This document shows, in pieces, positions 46,664 to 59,891 of a stretch of DNA of 64,000 nt. The position numbers and the translations under genes are program-made. Every line of letters starts with the position of its first letter. The first letter of the stretch is position 1. This stretch comes from Pseudomonas sp. PDNC002 (GTDB taxonomy: Bacteria > Pseudomonadota > Gammaproteobacteria > Pseudomonadales > Pseudomonadaceae). The stretch is taken from the NCBI RefSeq assembly GCF_016919445.1, contig NZ_CP070356.1:2822001-2886000 (forward strand). The letters run 5' to 3'. Under the pieces are notes generated by a model that was not told the origin of the DNA, searched no databases, and was given only the letters and a program-made list of their open reading frames with translations.

Positions 46664-48016
46664 ATGAGCGCCATGTATATGGTGGTGGGGTTGATAGTCG
46701 CCCTGGGCGTACTGGTCACTTTCCACGAATTCGGGCACTTCTGGGTGGCCCGTCGCTGCGGGGTCAAGGTCCTGCGCTTCTCCGTGGGCTTTGGCACGCC
46801 GCTGGTGCGCTGGCACGACCGGCAGGGCACCGAGTTCGTCGTTGCGGCCATTCCGCTGGGCGGCTACGTGAAAATGCTCGACGAGCGGGAAGGGGATGTC
46901 CCCGATGAACTGCTCGACCGCGCCTTCAACCGAAAAACCGTGTTCCAGCGCATCGCAATCGTCGCTGCCGGCCCCATCGCCAACTTCCTGCTGGCCATTC
47001 TGTTCTTCTGGATCCTGGCGATGCTGGGCAGCCAGCAGGTCAAGCCGGTCATCGGTTCCGTCGTGGCGGACAGTCCCGCGGCTCAGGCCGGTCTCGCGGC
47101 AGGGCAAGAGCTGGTGGCGGTGGATGGCGAGGCGGTCGACGGCTGGGGTAGCGTCAATCTCCAGTTGGTGCGCCGGCTGGGTGAAACCGGCGAGCTGAGC
47201 GTTTCGGTGATGGACCAGGGCTCGACTGCGCCCTCCGTGCATCAGGTGCGAATCAGTTCCTGGCTGAAGAACGAAGAGAACCCTGACCCCATCGGTGGTC
47301 TGGGAATCCAGCCGTGGCGACCCTCTGTCGCACCGGTGATCGCCGAGCTGGACGACAAGGGGCCGGCCAAGGCTGCGGGCATGCAGATTGGTGACCGTAT
47401 CGTCAGTCTCGATGGTCAGCCGGTCACGGATTGGCAACAGCTCGTGGAGCGGGTGCGGGCGAAGCCCGAGGGCAAGGTCAACCTGGTCGTCGAGCGCGCC
47501 AGTCAGCGTGAAGAGCTCACTCTGACCCTTGCGGCCAAGGGGGAGGGCAAGGCCCGCACCGGTTACCTGGGCGCAGGTGTCGCGGCGGGGCAGTGGCCGG
47601 CGGAGATGCTTCGCGAAGTGAGCTACGGACCGGTAGCCGCAGTCGGTCAGGCGCTCTCCCGAACCTGGTCCATGAGCCTGCTAACTCTGGATTCTCTAAA
47701 GAAAATGGTGCTTGGGCAGCTCTCGGTAAAAAACTTGAGCGGGCCGATAACCATTGCTAAAGTGGCGGGCGCTTCAGCCCAGTCCGGCGTAGGGGATTTT
47801 CTGCATTTCCTCGCCTATCTGAGCATCAGTTTGGGGGTTCTCAACCTGTTGCCGATTCCTGTCCTCGATGGCGGGCATCTGCTGTTCTACATGGTCGAGT
47901 GGGTGCGAGGTCGCCCATTGTCGGAGCGGGTCCAGGCTTGGGGGATGCAGATTGGCATCAGCCTGGTAGTCGGGGTCATGTTGTTGGCCCTGGTCAACGA
48001 TCTGAGTCGACTGTAA
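46664..48016 (+). CDS. rseP: Site-2 metalloprotease RseP (MucP)
   Basis: An inner-membrane zinc protease that cuts anti-sigma factor (MucA in Pseudomonas) after the first cut by AlgW, releasing AlgU. The 450-aa protein has HEFGHF (His21, Glu22, His25) in the first helix. Two PDZ domains follow (about 110-200 and 220-300), and NLLPIPVLDGGHLLFY in the third helix supplies the metal Asp. An AGGAGGT ribosome site lies 4 bp before the ATG, the strongest in this stretch. bamA follows after a small hairpin. Confidence 0.97.
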   Translation: MSAMYMVVGLIVALGVLVTFHEFGHFWVARRCGVKVLRFSVGFGTPLVRWHDRQGTEFVVAAIPLGGYVKMLDEREGDVPDELLDRAFNRKTVFQRIAIVAAGPIANFLLAILFFWILAMLGSQQVKPVIGSVVADSPAAQAGLAAGQELVAVDGEAVDGWGSVNLQLVRRLGETGELSVSVMDQGSTAPSVHQVRISSWLKNEENPDPIGGLGIQPWRPSVAPVIAELDDKGPAKAAGMQIGDRIVSLDGQPVTDWQQLVERVRAKPEGKVNLVVERASQREELTLTLAAKGEGKARTGYLGAGVAAGQWPAEMLREVSYGPVAAVGQALSRTWSMSLLTLDSLKKMVLGQLSVKNLSGPITIAKVAGASAQSGVGDFLHFLAYLSISLGVLNLLPIPVLDGGHLLFYMVEWVRGRPLSERVQAWGMQIGISLVVGVMLLALVNDLSRL

Positions 48017-48035
48017 CCGCCATTGGATTTCGGAT

Positions 48036-48058
48036 CTGCCGCCATTTGCGGCAGATTC
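48036..48058 (+). terminator. Hairpin between rseP and bamA
   Basis: A 9-bp perfect stem ATCTGCCGC/GCGGCAGAT with 5-base loop, then TCTCTATTTG. The weak U-rich tail suggests partial termination or mRNA processing before bamA. Confidence 0.5.
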
Positions 48059-48088
48059 TCTATTTGTCAGTTGGAATAAAAGGACTCC

Positions 48089-50443
48089 ATGAAACGCTTT
48101 CTGCTTCCCGCGGCCCTTTCCGCGCTGATGATCGCCCAGGTTCACGCCGAGTCCTTCACTGTTTCCGATATCCGGGTCAACGGCCTGCAGCGCGTGTCTG
48201 CCGGCAGCGTATTCGCGGCACTGCCGCTGAACGTCGGCGAGCAGATCGACGATCGCCGCCTGGTCGAAGCGACCCGCTCGCTGTTCAAGACCGGTTTCTT
48301 CCAAGACATCCAGCTCAGCCGTGATGGCAATGTGCTGATCGTCAACGTCGTCGAGCGTCCGTCGATTTCCAGCATCGAAATCGAGGGTAACAAGGCCATT
48401 ACTACCGAAGACCTGATGAAAGGTCTGAAGCAGTCCGGTCTGGCCGAAGGCGAAATCTTCCAGCGCGCGACTCTCGAGGGCGTGCGTAACGAACTGCAGC
48501 GCCAGTATGTGGCTCAGGGCCGTTACTCCGCGGAGATCGAAACCGAAGTGGTCCCGCAGCCGCGCAACCGCGTGGCACTGAAGATCAACATCAACGAAGG
48601 CACCGTGGCGGCCATCGCCCATGTCAACGTGGTGGGCAACACCGTCTTCTCCGAAGAAGACCTGACCGATCTGTTCGAGCTGAAGACCACCAACTGGCTG
48701 TCCTTCTTCAAGAACGACGACAAGTATTCCCGCGAAAAGCTCTCCGGCGACCTGGAGCGTTTGCGCTCCTACTACCTGGACCGTGGCTACATCCACATGG
48801 ATATCGCCTCCACCCAGGTTTCCATCACGCCGGACAAGAAGCACGTCTACATCACTGTCAACGTCAACGAAGGCGAGAAGTACACCGTCAGCGACGTGAA
48901 ACTCTCCGGTGACCTCAAGGTGCCGGAAGAGGAAGTGAAGAAGTTGCTTCTCGTCAAGAAAGGCCAGGTGTTCTCCCGCAAGGTGATGACCACCACGTCC
49001 GACCTGATCACCCGCCGCCTGGGTAACGAGGGCTATACCTTCGCCAACGTCAACGGCGTGCCCGAGCCGAACGACGAGAACAAGACCGTATCGATCACCT
49101 ACGTGGTCGATCCGGGCAAGCGCGCCTACGTCAACCGCATCAACTTCCGTGGCAACACCAAGACCGAGGACGAAGTACTCCGTCGTGAAATGCGCCAGAT
49201 GGAAGGCGGCTGGGCCTCGACCTACCTGATCGACCAGTCCAAGCAGCGCCTCGAGCGCCTGGGCTACTTCAAGGAAGTCAACGTCGAGACGCCGGCCGTG
49301 CCGGGTACCGACGACCAGGTGGACGTCAACTACAGCGTGGAAGAGCAGCCGTCCGGCTCGATCACCGCGAGCGTGGGCTTCGCTCAGAGCGCCGGTCTGA
49401 TCCTCGGTGGCTCCATCAGCCAGAACAACTTCCTAGGTACCGGTAACAAGGTCAGCCTCGGTCTGACCAAGTCCGACTACCAGACCCGTTACAACTTCGG
49501 TTTCGTCGACCCCTACTGGACCGTCGACGGCGTGAGCCTGGGTTACAACGCCTTCTACCGCAAGACCGACTACAGCGATCTCGATGTCGATGTGGCCAGC
49601 TACTCGGTGAACAGCCTGGGCGCCGGCGTCAGCATCGGCTATCCGATCAGCGAGACCTCGCGCCTGACCTACGGCCTGACCGTTCAGAAGGACGAGATCG
49701 ACACCGGCGTCTACACCGTCGACGAGATCTTCGACTTCATCCAGCAGGAAGGCGACAGCTTCACCAACTTCAAGGCGTCCATCGGCTGGTCCGAATCGAC
49801 CCTGAACAAGGGCGTGTTGGCGAACCGTGGCCATTCCCAGAGCCTGGTGCTGGAATCCACCATTCCGGGCAGCGACCTGTCGTTCTACAAGCTTGACTAC
49901 CGCGGCCAGATTTTCGCTCCGCTCACCGAGAACTACACCATGCGCTTCCACACCGAACTCGGTTATGGCGGCGCTTACGGTGATACCGATCGCCTGCCGT
50001 TCTACGAGAACTACTACGCTGGTGGCTTCAACTCGGTGCGTGGCTTCAAGGACAGTACACTCGGACCGCGCAGCACGCCCAGCACGGGCCATAACAAGGA
50101 TACCGAGGCGGACCCGGACCAGGATCCGCAGGCCTTCGGTGGTAACATCATGATCACCGGCGGTGCCGAACTGCTGTTCCCGCTGCCCTTCGTGAAGGAC
50201 CAGCGCCAGCTGCGTACCGTACTGTTCTGGGACGTGGGTAACGTGTTCGATACCGATTGCCCGCTCTCCACCACCCAAGGGTGTGACGGCGTCAAGTTCC
50301 AGGATATGGCGATGTCCGCTGGTGTGGGCCTGACCTGGATCACCGCCCTCGGTCCGCTGAGCTTCAGCCTGGCAACTCCGATCAAGAAGCCGGACAACGC
50401 CGAAACCCAGATCTTCCAGTTCTCCCTGGGACAGACCTTCTAA
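48089..50443 (+). CDS. bamA: Outer-membrane protein assembly factor BamA (Opr86)
   Basis: The central Omp85 protein of the BAM machine that inserts beta-barrels. The 784-aa protein has a signal peptide (about 20 residues, ending QVHA) and five POTRA domains (about 21-420; VSDIRVNGLQRVSAGSVF is the first). The C-terminal barrel (about 430-784) includes VRGFKDSTLGPRSTP, whose VRGF segment is the lid-loop motif. It ends with Phe. An AAGGA site lies upstream. Confidence 0.98.
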   Translation: MKRFLLPAALSALMIAQVHAESFTVSDIRVNGLQRVSAGSVFAALPLNVGEQIDDRRLVEATRSLFKTGFFQDIQLSRDGNVLIVNVVERPSISSIEIEGNKAITTEDLMKGLKQSGLAEGEIFQRATLEGVRNELQRQYVAQGRYSAEIETEVVPQPRNRVALKININEGTVAAIAHVNVVGNTVFSEEDLTDLFELKTTNWLSFFKNDDKYSREKLSGDLERLRSYYLDRGYIHMDIASTQVSITPDKKHVYITVNVNEGEKYTVSDVKLSGDLKVPEEEVKKLLLVKKGQVFSRKVMTTTSDLITRRLGNEGYTFANVNGVPEPNDENKTVSITYVVDPGKRAYVNRINFRGNTKTEDEVLRREMRQMEGGWASTYLIDQSKQRLERLGYFKEVNVETPAVPGTDDQVDVNYSVEEQPSGSITASVGFAQSAGLILGGSISQNNFLGTGNKVSLGLTKSDYQTRYNFGFVDPYWTVDGVSLGYNAFYRKTDYSDLDVDVASYSVNSLGAGVSIGYPISETSRLTYGLTVQKDEIDTGVYTVDEIFDFIQQEGDSFTNFKASIGWSESTLNKGVLANRGHSQSLVLESTIPGSDLSFYKLDYRGQIFAPLTENYTMRFHTELGYGGAYGDTDRLPFYENYYAGGFNSVRGFKDSTLGPRSTPSTGHNKDTEADPDQDPQAFGGNIMITGGAELLFPLPFVKDQRQLRTVLFWDVGNVFDTDCPLSTTQGCDGVKFQDMAMSAGVGLTWITALGPLSFSLATPIKKPDNAETQIFQFSLGQTF

Positions 50444-50491
50444 TTGGCCGTATCGTTGTAATGACAACCATGCTTTGTGCAGGAGTGCATC

Positions 50492-50995
50492 GTGCGTAAG
50501 TTGACCCAGTTCGTCCTGATCACCGCAGCCCTGGCGGCGAGCCCCGCGTTCGCCGACATGAAGATCGCGGTGCTCAACTATCAGATGGCACTCCTCGAGT
50601 CCGATTCGGCCAAGCAGTACGCCGTGGACGCGGAGAAGAAGTTCGGCCCCCAGCTGAACAAGCTCAAGGCCCTGGAGAGCGATGCCAAGGCTCTGCAAGA
50701 CAAGCTGGTGAATGGCGGCAGCAAGATGTCCAATGCCGAGCGTGAAAAGGCCGAGGGTGACTTCAAGCAGAAAGCCCGCGACTTCCAGTTCCAGTCCAAG
50801 GAGCTGAACGAAGCCAAGGCCGTCGCTGATCGCGACATGCTGAAGAAGCTCAAGCCGAAGCTGGACCAGGCCGTCGAGGAAACCATCAAGAAAGGTGGTT
50901 ATGACCTCGTGGTCGAGCGTGGCGCCGTGGTGGACGTGAAGCCGCAATACGACATCACCCGCCAAGTCATCGAGCGCATGAACCAACTGCGTTGA
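50492..50995 (+). CDS. skp: Periplasmic chaperone Skp (OmpH)
   Basis: A trimeric periplasmic holdase that carries unfolded outer-membrane proteins to BAM. The 167-aa precursor has a signal peptide (about 21 residues, ending SPAFA). It then has [20 protein letters not shown] and a helical, Lys/Glu-rich arm (about 50-120), and ends near [15 protein letters not shown]. The start is GTG with AGGAGT 5 bases before it; an upstream extension is rejected because it would bury the signal. It overlaps lpxD by a single base. Confidence 0.95.
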   Translation: MRKLTQFVLITAALAASPAFADMKIAVLNYQMALLESDSAKQYAVDAEKKFGPQLNKLKALESDAKALQDKLVNGGSKMSNAEREKAEGDFKQKARDFQFQSKELNEAKAVADRDMLKKLKPKLDQAVEETIKKGGYDLVVERGAVVDVKPQYDITRQVIERMNQLR

Positions 50996-52056
50996 TGATG
51001 ACCCAGCTGTCTTTTACCCTCGCCGAACTGGCTGCGCAGCTCGATGCAGAGCTGCGTGGCGATCCTGCCCTGGTGATTCACGGACTGGCTACCCTGCAGG
51101 ACGCCGGTGCCGACCAACTGAGTTTCCTGGCCAATCCGCAGTACCGTAAATTCCTCGGCGACAGCCAGGCAGGCGCCGTCCTGCTGACGGCTGCAGACGC
51201 CGAAGGCTATGCCGGCAATGCGCTGATCGTAGCCAATCCCTACTTGGCCTATGCCGGCCTGTCCCACCAGTTCGACCGTAAGCCCAAGGCGCCGGTTGGC
51301 ATTCATCCCACCGCGGTGGTCGATGAGGGTGCGCAGATCGATGCGACTGCCAGCATCGGTCCCTATGCCGTGATCGAAGCCGGTGCCCTGATCGGCGCAG
51401 GCGTCACCGTGGGGGCTCACTGCTTCGTCGGCGCGCGCAGCGTGATCGGCGATGGCGGCTGGTTGGCTCCGCGCGTGACCCTTTATCACGATGTGCGCAT
51501 CGGCAAGCGCGTGGTGATCCAGTCGGGGGCCGTTCTGGGCGGCGAAGGCTTCGGCTTCGCCAATCACAAGGGTGTCTGGCAGAAGATCGCGCAAATCGGT
51601 GGCGTAACCTTGGGTGATGACGTCGAGATCGGCGCCAATACCACCATCGACCGTGGCGCGCTCTCCGATACCCTGGTGGGTAACGGTGTGAAGCTGGACA
51701 ACCAGATCATGATCGCCCACAACGTGCAGATCGGTGACCACACGGCCATGGCCGGTTGCTGCGGCATTTCCGGCAGCGCCAAGATCGGCAAGCATTGCAT
51801 GCTGGCTGGCGGTGTCGGGTTGGTCGGTCACATCGAGATCTGCGACAACGTTTTCGTTACCGGTATGACCATGGTCACCCGTTCGATCACCGAACCGGGC
51901 TCCTATTCCTCCGGTACCGCCATGCAGCCTGCGGCTGAATGGAAGAAGAGCGCCGCGCGTATTCGTCAGCTGGATGACATGGCCCGTCGTCTGCAACAGC
52001 TAGAAAAGCGCCTGGCCGCCGTGACCCCGAGTGGCAACGCTCCATCAGATGCGTGA
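50995..52056 (+). CDS. lpxD: UDP-3-O-(3-hydroxyacyl)glucosamine N-acyltransferase
   Basis: The third step of lipid A synthesis, adding the N-linked 3-hydroxyacyl chain from ACP. The 353-aa protein has an N-terminal UDP-binding domain ([14 protein letters not shown] near residue 43-56). A left-handed beta-helix of hexapeptide repeats follows (about 100-300) with [20 protein letters not shown] containing the catalytic His. A short helical C-terminus ([13 protein letters not shown]) closes it. Two adjacent ATG codons are possible; the first overlaps the skp stop (TGATG). Confidence 0.97.
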   Translation: MMTQLSFTLAELAAQLDAELRGDPALVIHGLATLQDAGADQLSFLANPQYRKFLGDSQAGAVLLTAADAEGYAGNALIVANPYLAYAGLSHQFDRKPKAPVGIHPTAVVDEGAQIDATASIGPYAVIEAGALIGAGVTVGAHCFVGARSVIGDGGWLAPRVTLYHDVRIGKRVVIQSGAVLGGEGFGFANHKGVWQKIAQIGGVTLGDDVEIGANTTIDRGALSDTLVGNGVKLDNQIMIAHNVQIGDHTAMAGCCGISGSAKIGKHCMLAGGVGLVGHIEICDNVFVTGMTMVTRSITEPGSYSSGTAMQPAAEWKKSAARIRQLDDMARRLQQLEKRLAAVTPSGNAPSDA

Positions 52057-52104
52057 GTCACGCATTTTTTGGCGTTTCCCTTTTCTGAACAGGCTCCCCT
52101 GAAC

Positions 52105-52545
52105 ATGATGGACATCAACGAGATTCGCGAATACCTGCCTCATCGCTACCCTTTCCTGCTGGTGGATCGGGTGGTCGAGCTGGACATCGAAGGCAAGCGC
52201 ATTCGCGCCTACAAGAATGTCAGCATCAACGAGCCGTTCTTCAATGGCCACTTCCCGCAGCACCCGATCATGCCGGGCGTGCTGATCATCGAGGCCATGG
52301 CCCAGGCCGCCGGCATTCTCGGTTTCAAGATGCTCGACGTGAAGCCGGCCGATGGCACCCTGTACTACTTCGTCGGCTCCGACAAGCTGCGCTTCCGCCA
52401 GCCAGTGCTGCCGGGCGATCAATTGCAGCTCAACGCCCAGTTCCTCAGCGTCAAACGCGGCATCTGGAAGTTCGACTGTAATGCCACCGTCGATGGCAAG
52501 CCGGTATGCTCGGCCGAAATCATCTGTGCGGAACGCAAACTATGA
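52105..52545 (+). CDS. fabZ: 3-hydroxyacyl-[acyl-carrier-protein] dehydratase FabZ
   Basis: Dehydrates 3-hydroxyacyl-ACP in fatty-acid elongation. Its place among lpx genes helps balance the shared 3-hydroxyacyl-ACP pool. The 146-aa hot-dog protein has [14 protein letters not shown], and catalytic [20 protein letters not shown] with His about 49 and Glu about 63. The ATG of [11 protein letters not shown] is used; an upstream TTG adds 12 unconserved residues. Its stop overlaps lpxA (ATGA). Confidence 0.98.
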   Translation: MMDINEIREYLPHRYPFLLVDRVVELDIEGKRIRAYKNVSINEPFFNGHFPQHPIMPGVLIIEAMAQAAGILGFKMLDVKPADGTLYYFVGSDKLRFRQPVLPGDQLQLNAQFLSVKRGIWKFDCNATVDGKPVCSAEIICAERKL

Positions 52546-53318
52546 GTTTGATCGATCCTCGCGCCATCATCGACCCGCGCGCAAAGCTGGCTGACGACGT
52601 AGAAGTGGGCCCCTGGTCCATCGTCGGGCCGGATGTGGAGATCGGCGAAGGTACGGTGATCGGTCCGCACGTGGTGGTCAAAGGCCCCACGAAGATCGGT
52701 AAGCACAATCGGATTTTCCAGTTCTCCAGCGTCGGTGAGGACACTCCCGACCTGAAGTACAAGGGAGAGCCGACACGCCTGGTAATTGGCGATCACAACG
52801 TGATCCGCGAGGGTGTCACCATCCACCGCGGCACCATCCAGGATCGCTCGGAAACCACTATCGGCGACCATAACCTGTTCATGGCCTACGTCCACGTCGG
52901 TCATGACAGTGTGATCGGCAATCATTGCATCCTGGTGAACAACACCGCGCTGGCGGGTCACGTGCATGTCGATGATTGGGCAATCCTGTCGGGTTATACC
53001 CTGGTGCACCAGTTCTGCCGGATTGGCGCCCACGCCTTCTCCGGCATGGGAACGACCATTGGCAAGGACGTTCCGGCCTATGTGACCGTCTTCGGCAATC
53101 CAGCCGAGGCGCGTAGCATGAACTTCGAAGGCCTGCGCCGTCGCGGTTTCAGCGCCGAATCGATCCAGGCGCTGCGCCGGGCCTACAAGGTGGTCTACCG
53201 CCAGGGCTTGACCGTGGATGAGGCGCTCGCCGAATTGGTCGAAGTCTCAGCGCAGTTCCCGGAAGTCGCCGTGTTCCGCGACTCCATCCAGAGCTCCACC
53301 CGCGGCATCACCCGCTGA
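52542..53318 (+). CDS. lpxA: UDP-N-acetylglucosamine acyltransferase
   Basis: The first step of lipid A synthesis, O-acylation of UDP-GlcNAc. The 258-aa protein is a left-handed beta-helix of hexapeptide repeats (residues 1-190), starting [20 protein letters not shown]. It carries the catalytic His in [15 protein letters not shown] (about 125). The C-terminal helical tail follows. It begins within the fabZ stop and ends 2 bp before lpxB. Confidence 0.98.
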   Translation: MSLIDPRAIIDPRAKLADDVEVGPWSIVGPDVEIGEGTVIGPHVVVKGPTKIGKHNRIFQFSSVGEDTPDLKYKGEPTRLVIGDHNVIREGVTIHRGTIQDRSETTIGDHNLFMAYVHVGHDSVIGNHCILVNNTALAGHVHVDDWAILSGYTLVHQFCRIGAHAFSGMGTTIGKDVPAYVTVFGNPAEARSMNFEGLRRRGFSAESIQALRRAYKVVYRQGLTVDEALAELVEVSAQFPEVAVFRDSIQSSTRGITR

Positions 53319-53320
53319 CC

Positions 53321-54463
53321 ATGCAACCGACCGCTCGCAAGCTGCGCGTCGCCCTGGTCGCGGGCGAGGCGTCCGGCGATATCCTCGGCTCCGGCCTGAT
53401 GCAGGCGCTCAAGCAGCGTCACCCCGACATCGAGTTCATCGGTGTCGGTGGTCCGCGCATGCAGGCCGAAGGGCTGCAATCGCATTTCCCAATGGAGCGT
53501 CTGGCCGTCATGGGTCTGGTCGAGGTCCTCGGCCGCCTGCGTGAACTGCTGCGCCGCCGCAAGGATCTGGTGCGGATGCTGATCGCGGCCAAGCCGGATG
53601 TGTTCATCGGCATCGATGCGCCGGACTTCAACCTCAACATCGAATTGAAGCTGCGCCGTGCGGGCATCCGCACGGTGCACTACGTCAGTCCGTCGGTATG
53701 GGCCTGGCGGCAGAAGCGCGTGCTGAAGATCAAGGAAGCCTGCGACCTGATGCTCGCACTGTTCCCGTTCGAGGCGCGCTTCTACGAAGAGCATGCCGTG
53801 CCGGTGCGCTTCGTCGGCCATCCGCTGGCCAATACCATCCCGCTGGAAGCCGACCGGACCGGTGCGCGCGACCGCTTTGGCCTGCCACAGGACGCCTGCG
53901 TCGTGGCGCTGTTGCCGGGCAGCCGGGGGGGGGAGGTCGGCAAGCTCGGTGCCTTGTTCCTCGATACTGCCGAACGCCTGCTGGCGGCTCGCCCGCAGCT
54001 GCGCTTCGTACTGCCTTGCGCCAGTCCCGAGCGCCGTGCGCAGATTGAGGAAATGCTGGTCGGTCGTGACCTGCCCGTGCAGTTGCTCGACGGTGCTTCC
54101 CACGACGCCCTGGCCGCCTGCGACGCGGTGCTGATCGCCTCGGGGACTGCGACGCTGGAAGCGCTGCTGTACAAGCGGCCGATGGTCGTCGCCTACAAGG
54201 TGGCGCCGATGACCTACCGCATTCTCAAGCGTCTGGTGAAAAGCCCTTACATCTCGCTACCGAACCTGCTGGCCGGTCGCCTGCTGGTGCCAGAGCTGAT
54301 CCAGGACGCGGCAACGCCGGACGCGCTGGCCGCTACTTTGCTGCCGCTGCTTGATGACGGCAGTGTGCAAACCGAATCCTTCGACGCCATCCACCGCGCT
54401 TTGCGCCAGGATGCGTCCGCGCAGGCCGCCGAAGCGGTACTCGCCCTGGTGGAGAAACGCTGA
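53321..54463 (+). CDS. lpxB: Lipid A disaccharide synthase
   Basis: An inverting GT19 enzyme joining UDP-2,3-diacylglucosamine and lipid X. The 380-aa protein starts [20 protein letters not shown], with [18 protein letters not shown] and [19 protein letters not shown], all LpxB hallmarks. The nucleotide loop [16 protein letters not shown] is coded through nine consecutive G bases (53925-53933), a slippage-prone run inside a conserved motif. Its stop overlaps the rnhB start. Confidence 0.96.
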   Translation: MQPTARKLRVALVAGEASGDILGSGLMQALKQRHPDIEFIGVGGPRMQAEGLQSHFPMERLAVMGLVEVLGRLRELLRRRKDLVRMLIAAKPDVFIGIDAPDFNLNIELKLRRAGIRTVHYVSPSVWAWRQKRVLKIKEACDLMLALFPFEARFYEEHAVPVRFVGHPLANTIPLEADRTGARDRFGLPQDACVVALLPGSRGGEVGKLGALFLDTAERLLAARPQLRFVLPCASPERRAQIEEMLVGRDLPVQLLDGASHDALAACDAVLIASGTATLEALLYKRPMVVAYKVAPMTYRILKRLVKSPYISLPNLLAGRLLVPELIQDAATPDALAATLLPLLDDGSVQTESFDAIHRALRQDASAQAAEAVLALVEKR

Positions 54464-55074
54464 TGCAGATGGGGCTTGATTTCACCCTGGTGGAAGAGCT
54501 GGTCGCCGGTGTCGACGAAGTGGGTCGCGGACCGCTGTGCGGTCCGGTGGTCACCGCGGCGGTGATTCTCGATCCAGCTCGTCCGATCAGCGGTCTGAAC
54601 GACTCCAAGAAGCTCACCGAGGCTCGCCGTGAAAAGCTCTTCGACGAGATTCGCGAGAAGGCCCTCGCCTGGTGCATCGCTCGTGCTGACGTGCACGAGA
54701 TCGACCAGCTGAATATCCTCCACGCCACCATGCTGGCGATGCAGCGGGCCGTCGAAGGCTTGGCTGTCACCCCGAAACTGGCACTGATCGACGGCAATCG
54801 CTGTCCGAAACTGCAGGTGCCGTCCGCCCCCGTGGTGCAGGGTGATGCCAAAGTGCCGGCCATTGCAGCTGCCTCGATCCTGGCCAAGGTCAGCCGCGAC
54901 CGTGAGATGCAGGAAATGGAAGCGCTCTACCCGGGCTACGGCATCGGCGGTCACAAGGGCTATCCGACGCCGGTGCACCTCGAAGCCCTGAAGCGGTTGG
55001 GGGCGACGCCGATTCACCGGCGCTCCTTCGGTCCGGTGCGTGAGGTACTGGAAAACGCCGGCGGCATTCTGTAA
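54463..55074 (+). CDS. rnhB: Ribonuclease HII
   Basis: Cleaves RNA of RNA-DNA hybrids and single ribonucleotides in DNA, in the cytoplasm. The 203-aa protein has [19 protein letters not shown] (catalytic Asp and Glu), [15 protein letters not shown] and [13 protein letters not shown], with a late [19 protein letters not shown]. It starts at the base of the lpxB stop (TGATG). In P. aeruginosa, from memory, a transporter gene separates it from dnaE; here they are adjacent. Confidence 0.96.
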   Translation: MQMGLDFTLVEELVAGVDEVGRGPLCGPVVTAAVILDPARPISGLNDSKKLTEARREKLFDEIREKALAWCIARADVHEIDQLNILHATMLAMQRAVEGLAVTPKLALIDGNRCPKLQVPSAPVVQGDAKVPAIAAASILAKVSRDREMQEMEALYPGYGIGGHKGYPTPVHLEALKRLGATPIHRRSFGPVREVLENAGGIL

Positions 55075-55175
55075 CACCCTGTTATTGCTCTGAAATTCCT
55101 CCGGGCAGCGCTGTGCCTGCACCTTGGGTCGCCTCGTGCGGCGGCTGGCCCATAGATCCCTGTAGCTTTACGGAT

Positions 55176-55207
55176 AGCCCCGGTACAATCCGGGGCTTGC
55201 CGTTTTT
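55176..55207 (+). terminator. Terminator-like hairpin upstream of dnaE
   Basis: Stem AGCCCCGG/CCGGGGCT with a 6-base loop TACAAT, followed by TGCCGTTTTT. It looks like the terminator of the lpx-rnhB unit. The loop itself is also a 5-of-6 match to a -10 box, but no fitting -35 is seen. dnaE starts 21 bp after the T-run. Confidence 0.6.
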
Positions 55208-55227
55208 CGCGTTTGCCAAGGACCACC

Positions 55228-58758
<3,531 letters not shown>

Positions 58759-58802
58759 CGCGGCGGTGGCCAAACGCCGCCCGCTTGCCAGTCTCGACCC
58801 TC

Positions 58803-58830
58803 GGCGCCCGATACCGTAAGGTAGGGCGCC
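58803..58830 (+). terminator. Strong hairpin after dnaE
   Basis: GGCGCCC-GA-TACC, a GTAA tetraloop, then GGTA-GGGCGCC: an 11-bp stem with a 2-base bulge. No T-run follows. It may be a Rho-dependent or processing element between dnaE and accA. Confidence 0.45.
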
Positions 58831-58871
58831 TACGGACCAGGCCCAGCCGCCAACAGAACGACGGATAGCCC

Positions 58872-59822
58872 ATGAACCCGAATTTTCTCGATTTCGAACA
58901 GCCCATTGCCGACCTGCACGCCAAGATCGAAGAGCTGCGCCTGGTTGGCAACGACAACGCCCTGAACATCACCGACGAGATCTCCCGTCTGCAGGAGAAG
59001 AGCAAGGCGCTGACCGAGAACATCTTCGGCAACCTGTCCAGCTGGCAGATCGCCCAGCTCGCTCGCCATCCGCGTCGCCCCTACACCCTGGATTACATCG
59101 AGCACATCTTCACCGAATTCGAAGAACTGCACGGCGACCGTCATTTCTCCGATGACGCGGCCATCGTCGGCGGCGTTGCCCGCCTGGACGAGCAGCCGGT
59201 GATGATCATTGGCCACCAGAAAGGCCGCGAAGTGCGCGAGAAGGTTCGCCGCAACTTCGGCATGCCGCGCCCGGAAGGCTACCGCAAGGCCTGCCGCCTG
59301 ATGGAAATGGCCGAGCGCTTCAAGATGCCGATCCTGACCTTCATCGATACGCCTGGCGCCTACCCGGGCATCGATGCCGAAGAGCGCGGCCAGAGCGAGG
59401 CCATCGCCTGGAACCTGCGTGTCATGGCGCGCCTGAAAACCCCGATCATCGCCACCGTGATTGGCGAGGGCGGTTCCGGCGGCGCGCTGGCCATCGGCGT
59501 CTGCGATCAACTGAACATGCTGCAGTATTCCACCTACGCGGTGATTTCCCCCGAAGGTTGCGCCTCGATCCTCTGGCGTACCGCCGAAAAGGCGCCGGAA
59601 GCCGCCGAGGCCATGGGCATCACCGCCAATCGCCTGAAGGATCTGGGTATCGTCGATAACATCATCCCCGAGCCGCTGGGCAGTGCCCACCGCGATCCGG
59701 CAGCCATGTCCGCGACCATTCGCGAATCCCTGCTGGGGCAGTTGGATACCCTCAAGCAACTGAGTAGCGAAGAGCTGCTGGCGCGCCGCTACGAGCGCCT
59801 GATGAGCTACGGCGTCGCCTGA
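58872..59822 (+). CDS. accA: Acetyl-CoA carboxylase carboxyltransferase subunit alpha
   Basis: One half of the carboxyltransferase making malonyl-CoA for fatty-acid synthesis, working with AccD. The 316-aa protein has the early coiled region [20 protein letters not shown], then [19 protein letters not shown]. The crotonase-fold oxyanion segments are [20 protein letters not shown] and [20 protein letters not shown]. The order dnaE-accA-tilS-pyrG is a Pseudomonas standard. Confidence 0.98.
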   Translation: MNPNFLDFEQPIADLHAKIEELRLVGNDNALNITDEISRLQEKSKALTENIFGNLSSWQIAQLARHPRRPYTLDYIEHIFTEFEELHGDRHFSDDAAIVGGVARLDEQPVMIIGHQKGREVREKVRRNFGMPRPEGYRKACRLMEMAERFKMPILTFIDTPGAYPGIDAEERGQSEAIAWNLRVMARLKTPIIATVIGEGGSGGALAIGVCDQLNMLQYSTYAVISPEGCASILWRTAEKAPEAAEAMGITANRLKDLGIVDNIIPEPLGSAHRDPAAMSATIRESLLGQLDTLKQLSSEELLARRYERLMSYGVA

Positions 59823-59891
59823 TCGACGTCTTCGGCGCAGCGCGGGTGACGAGGTATCCTTGCCTCGTCCCCGACCCTGTCGACCTGCGCC

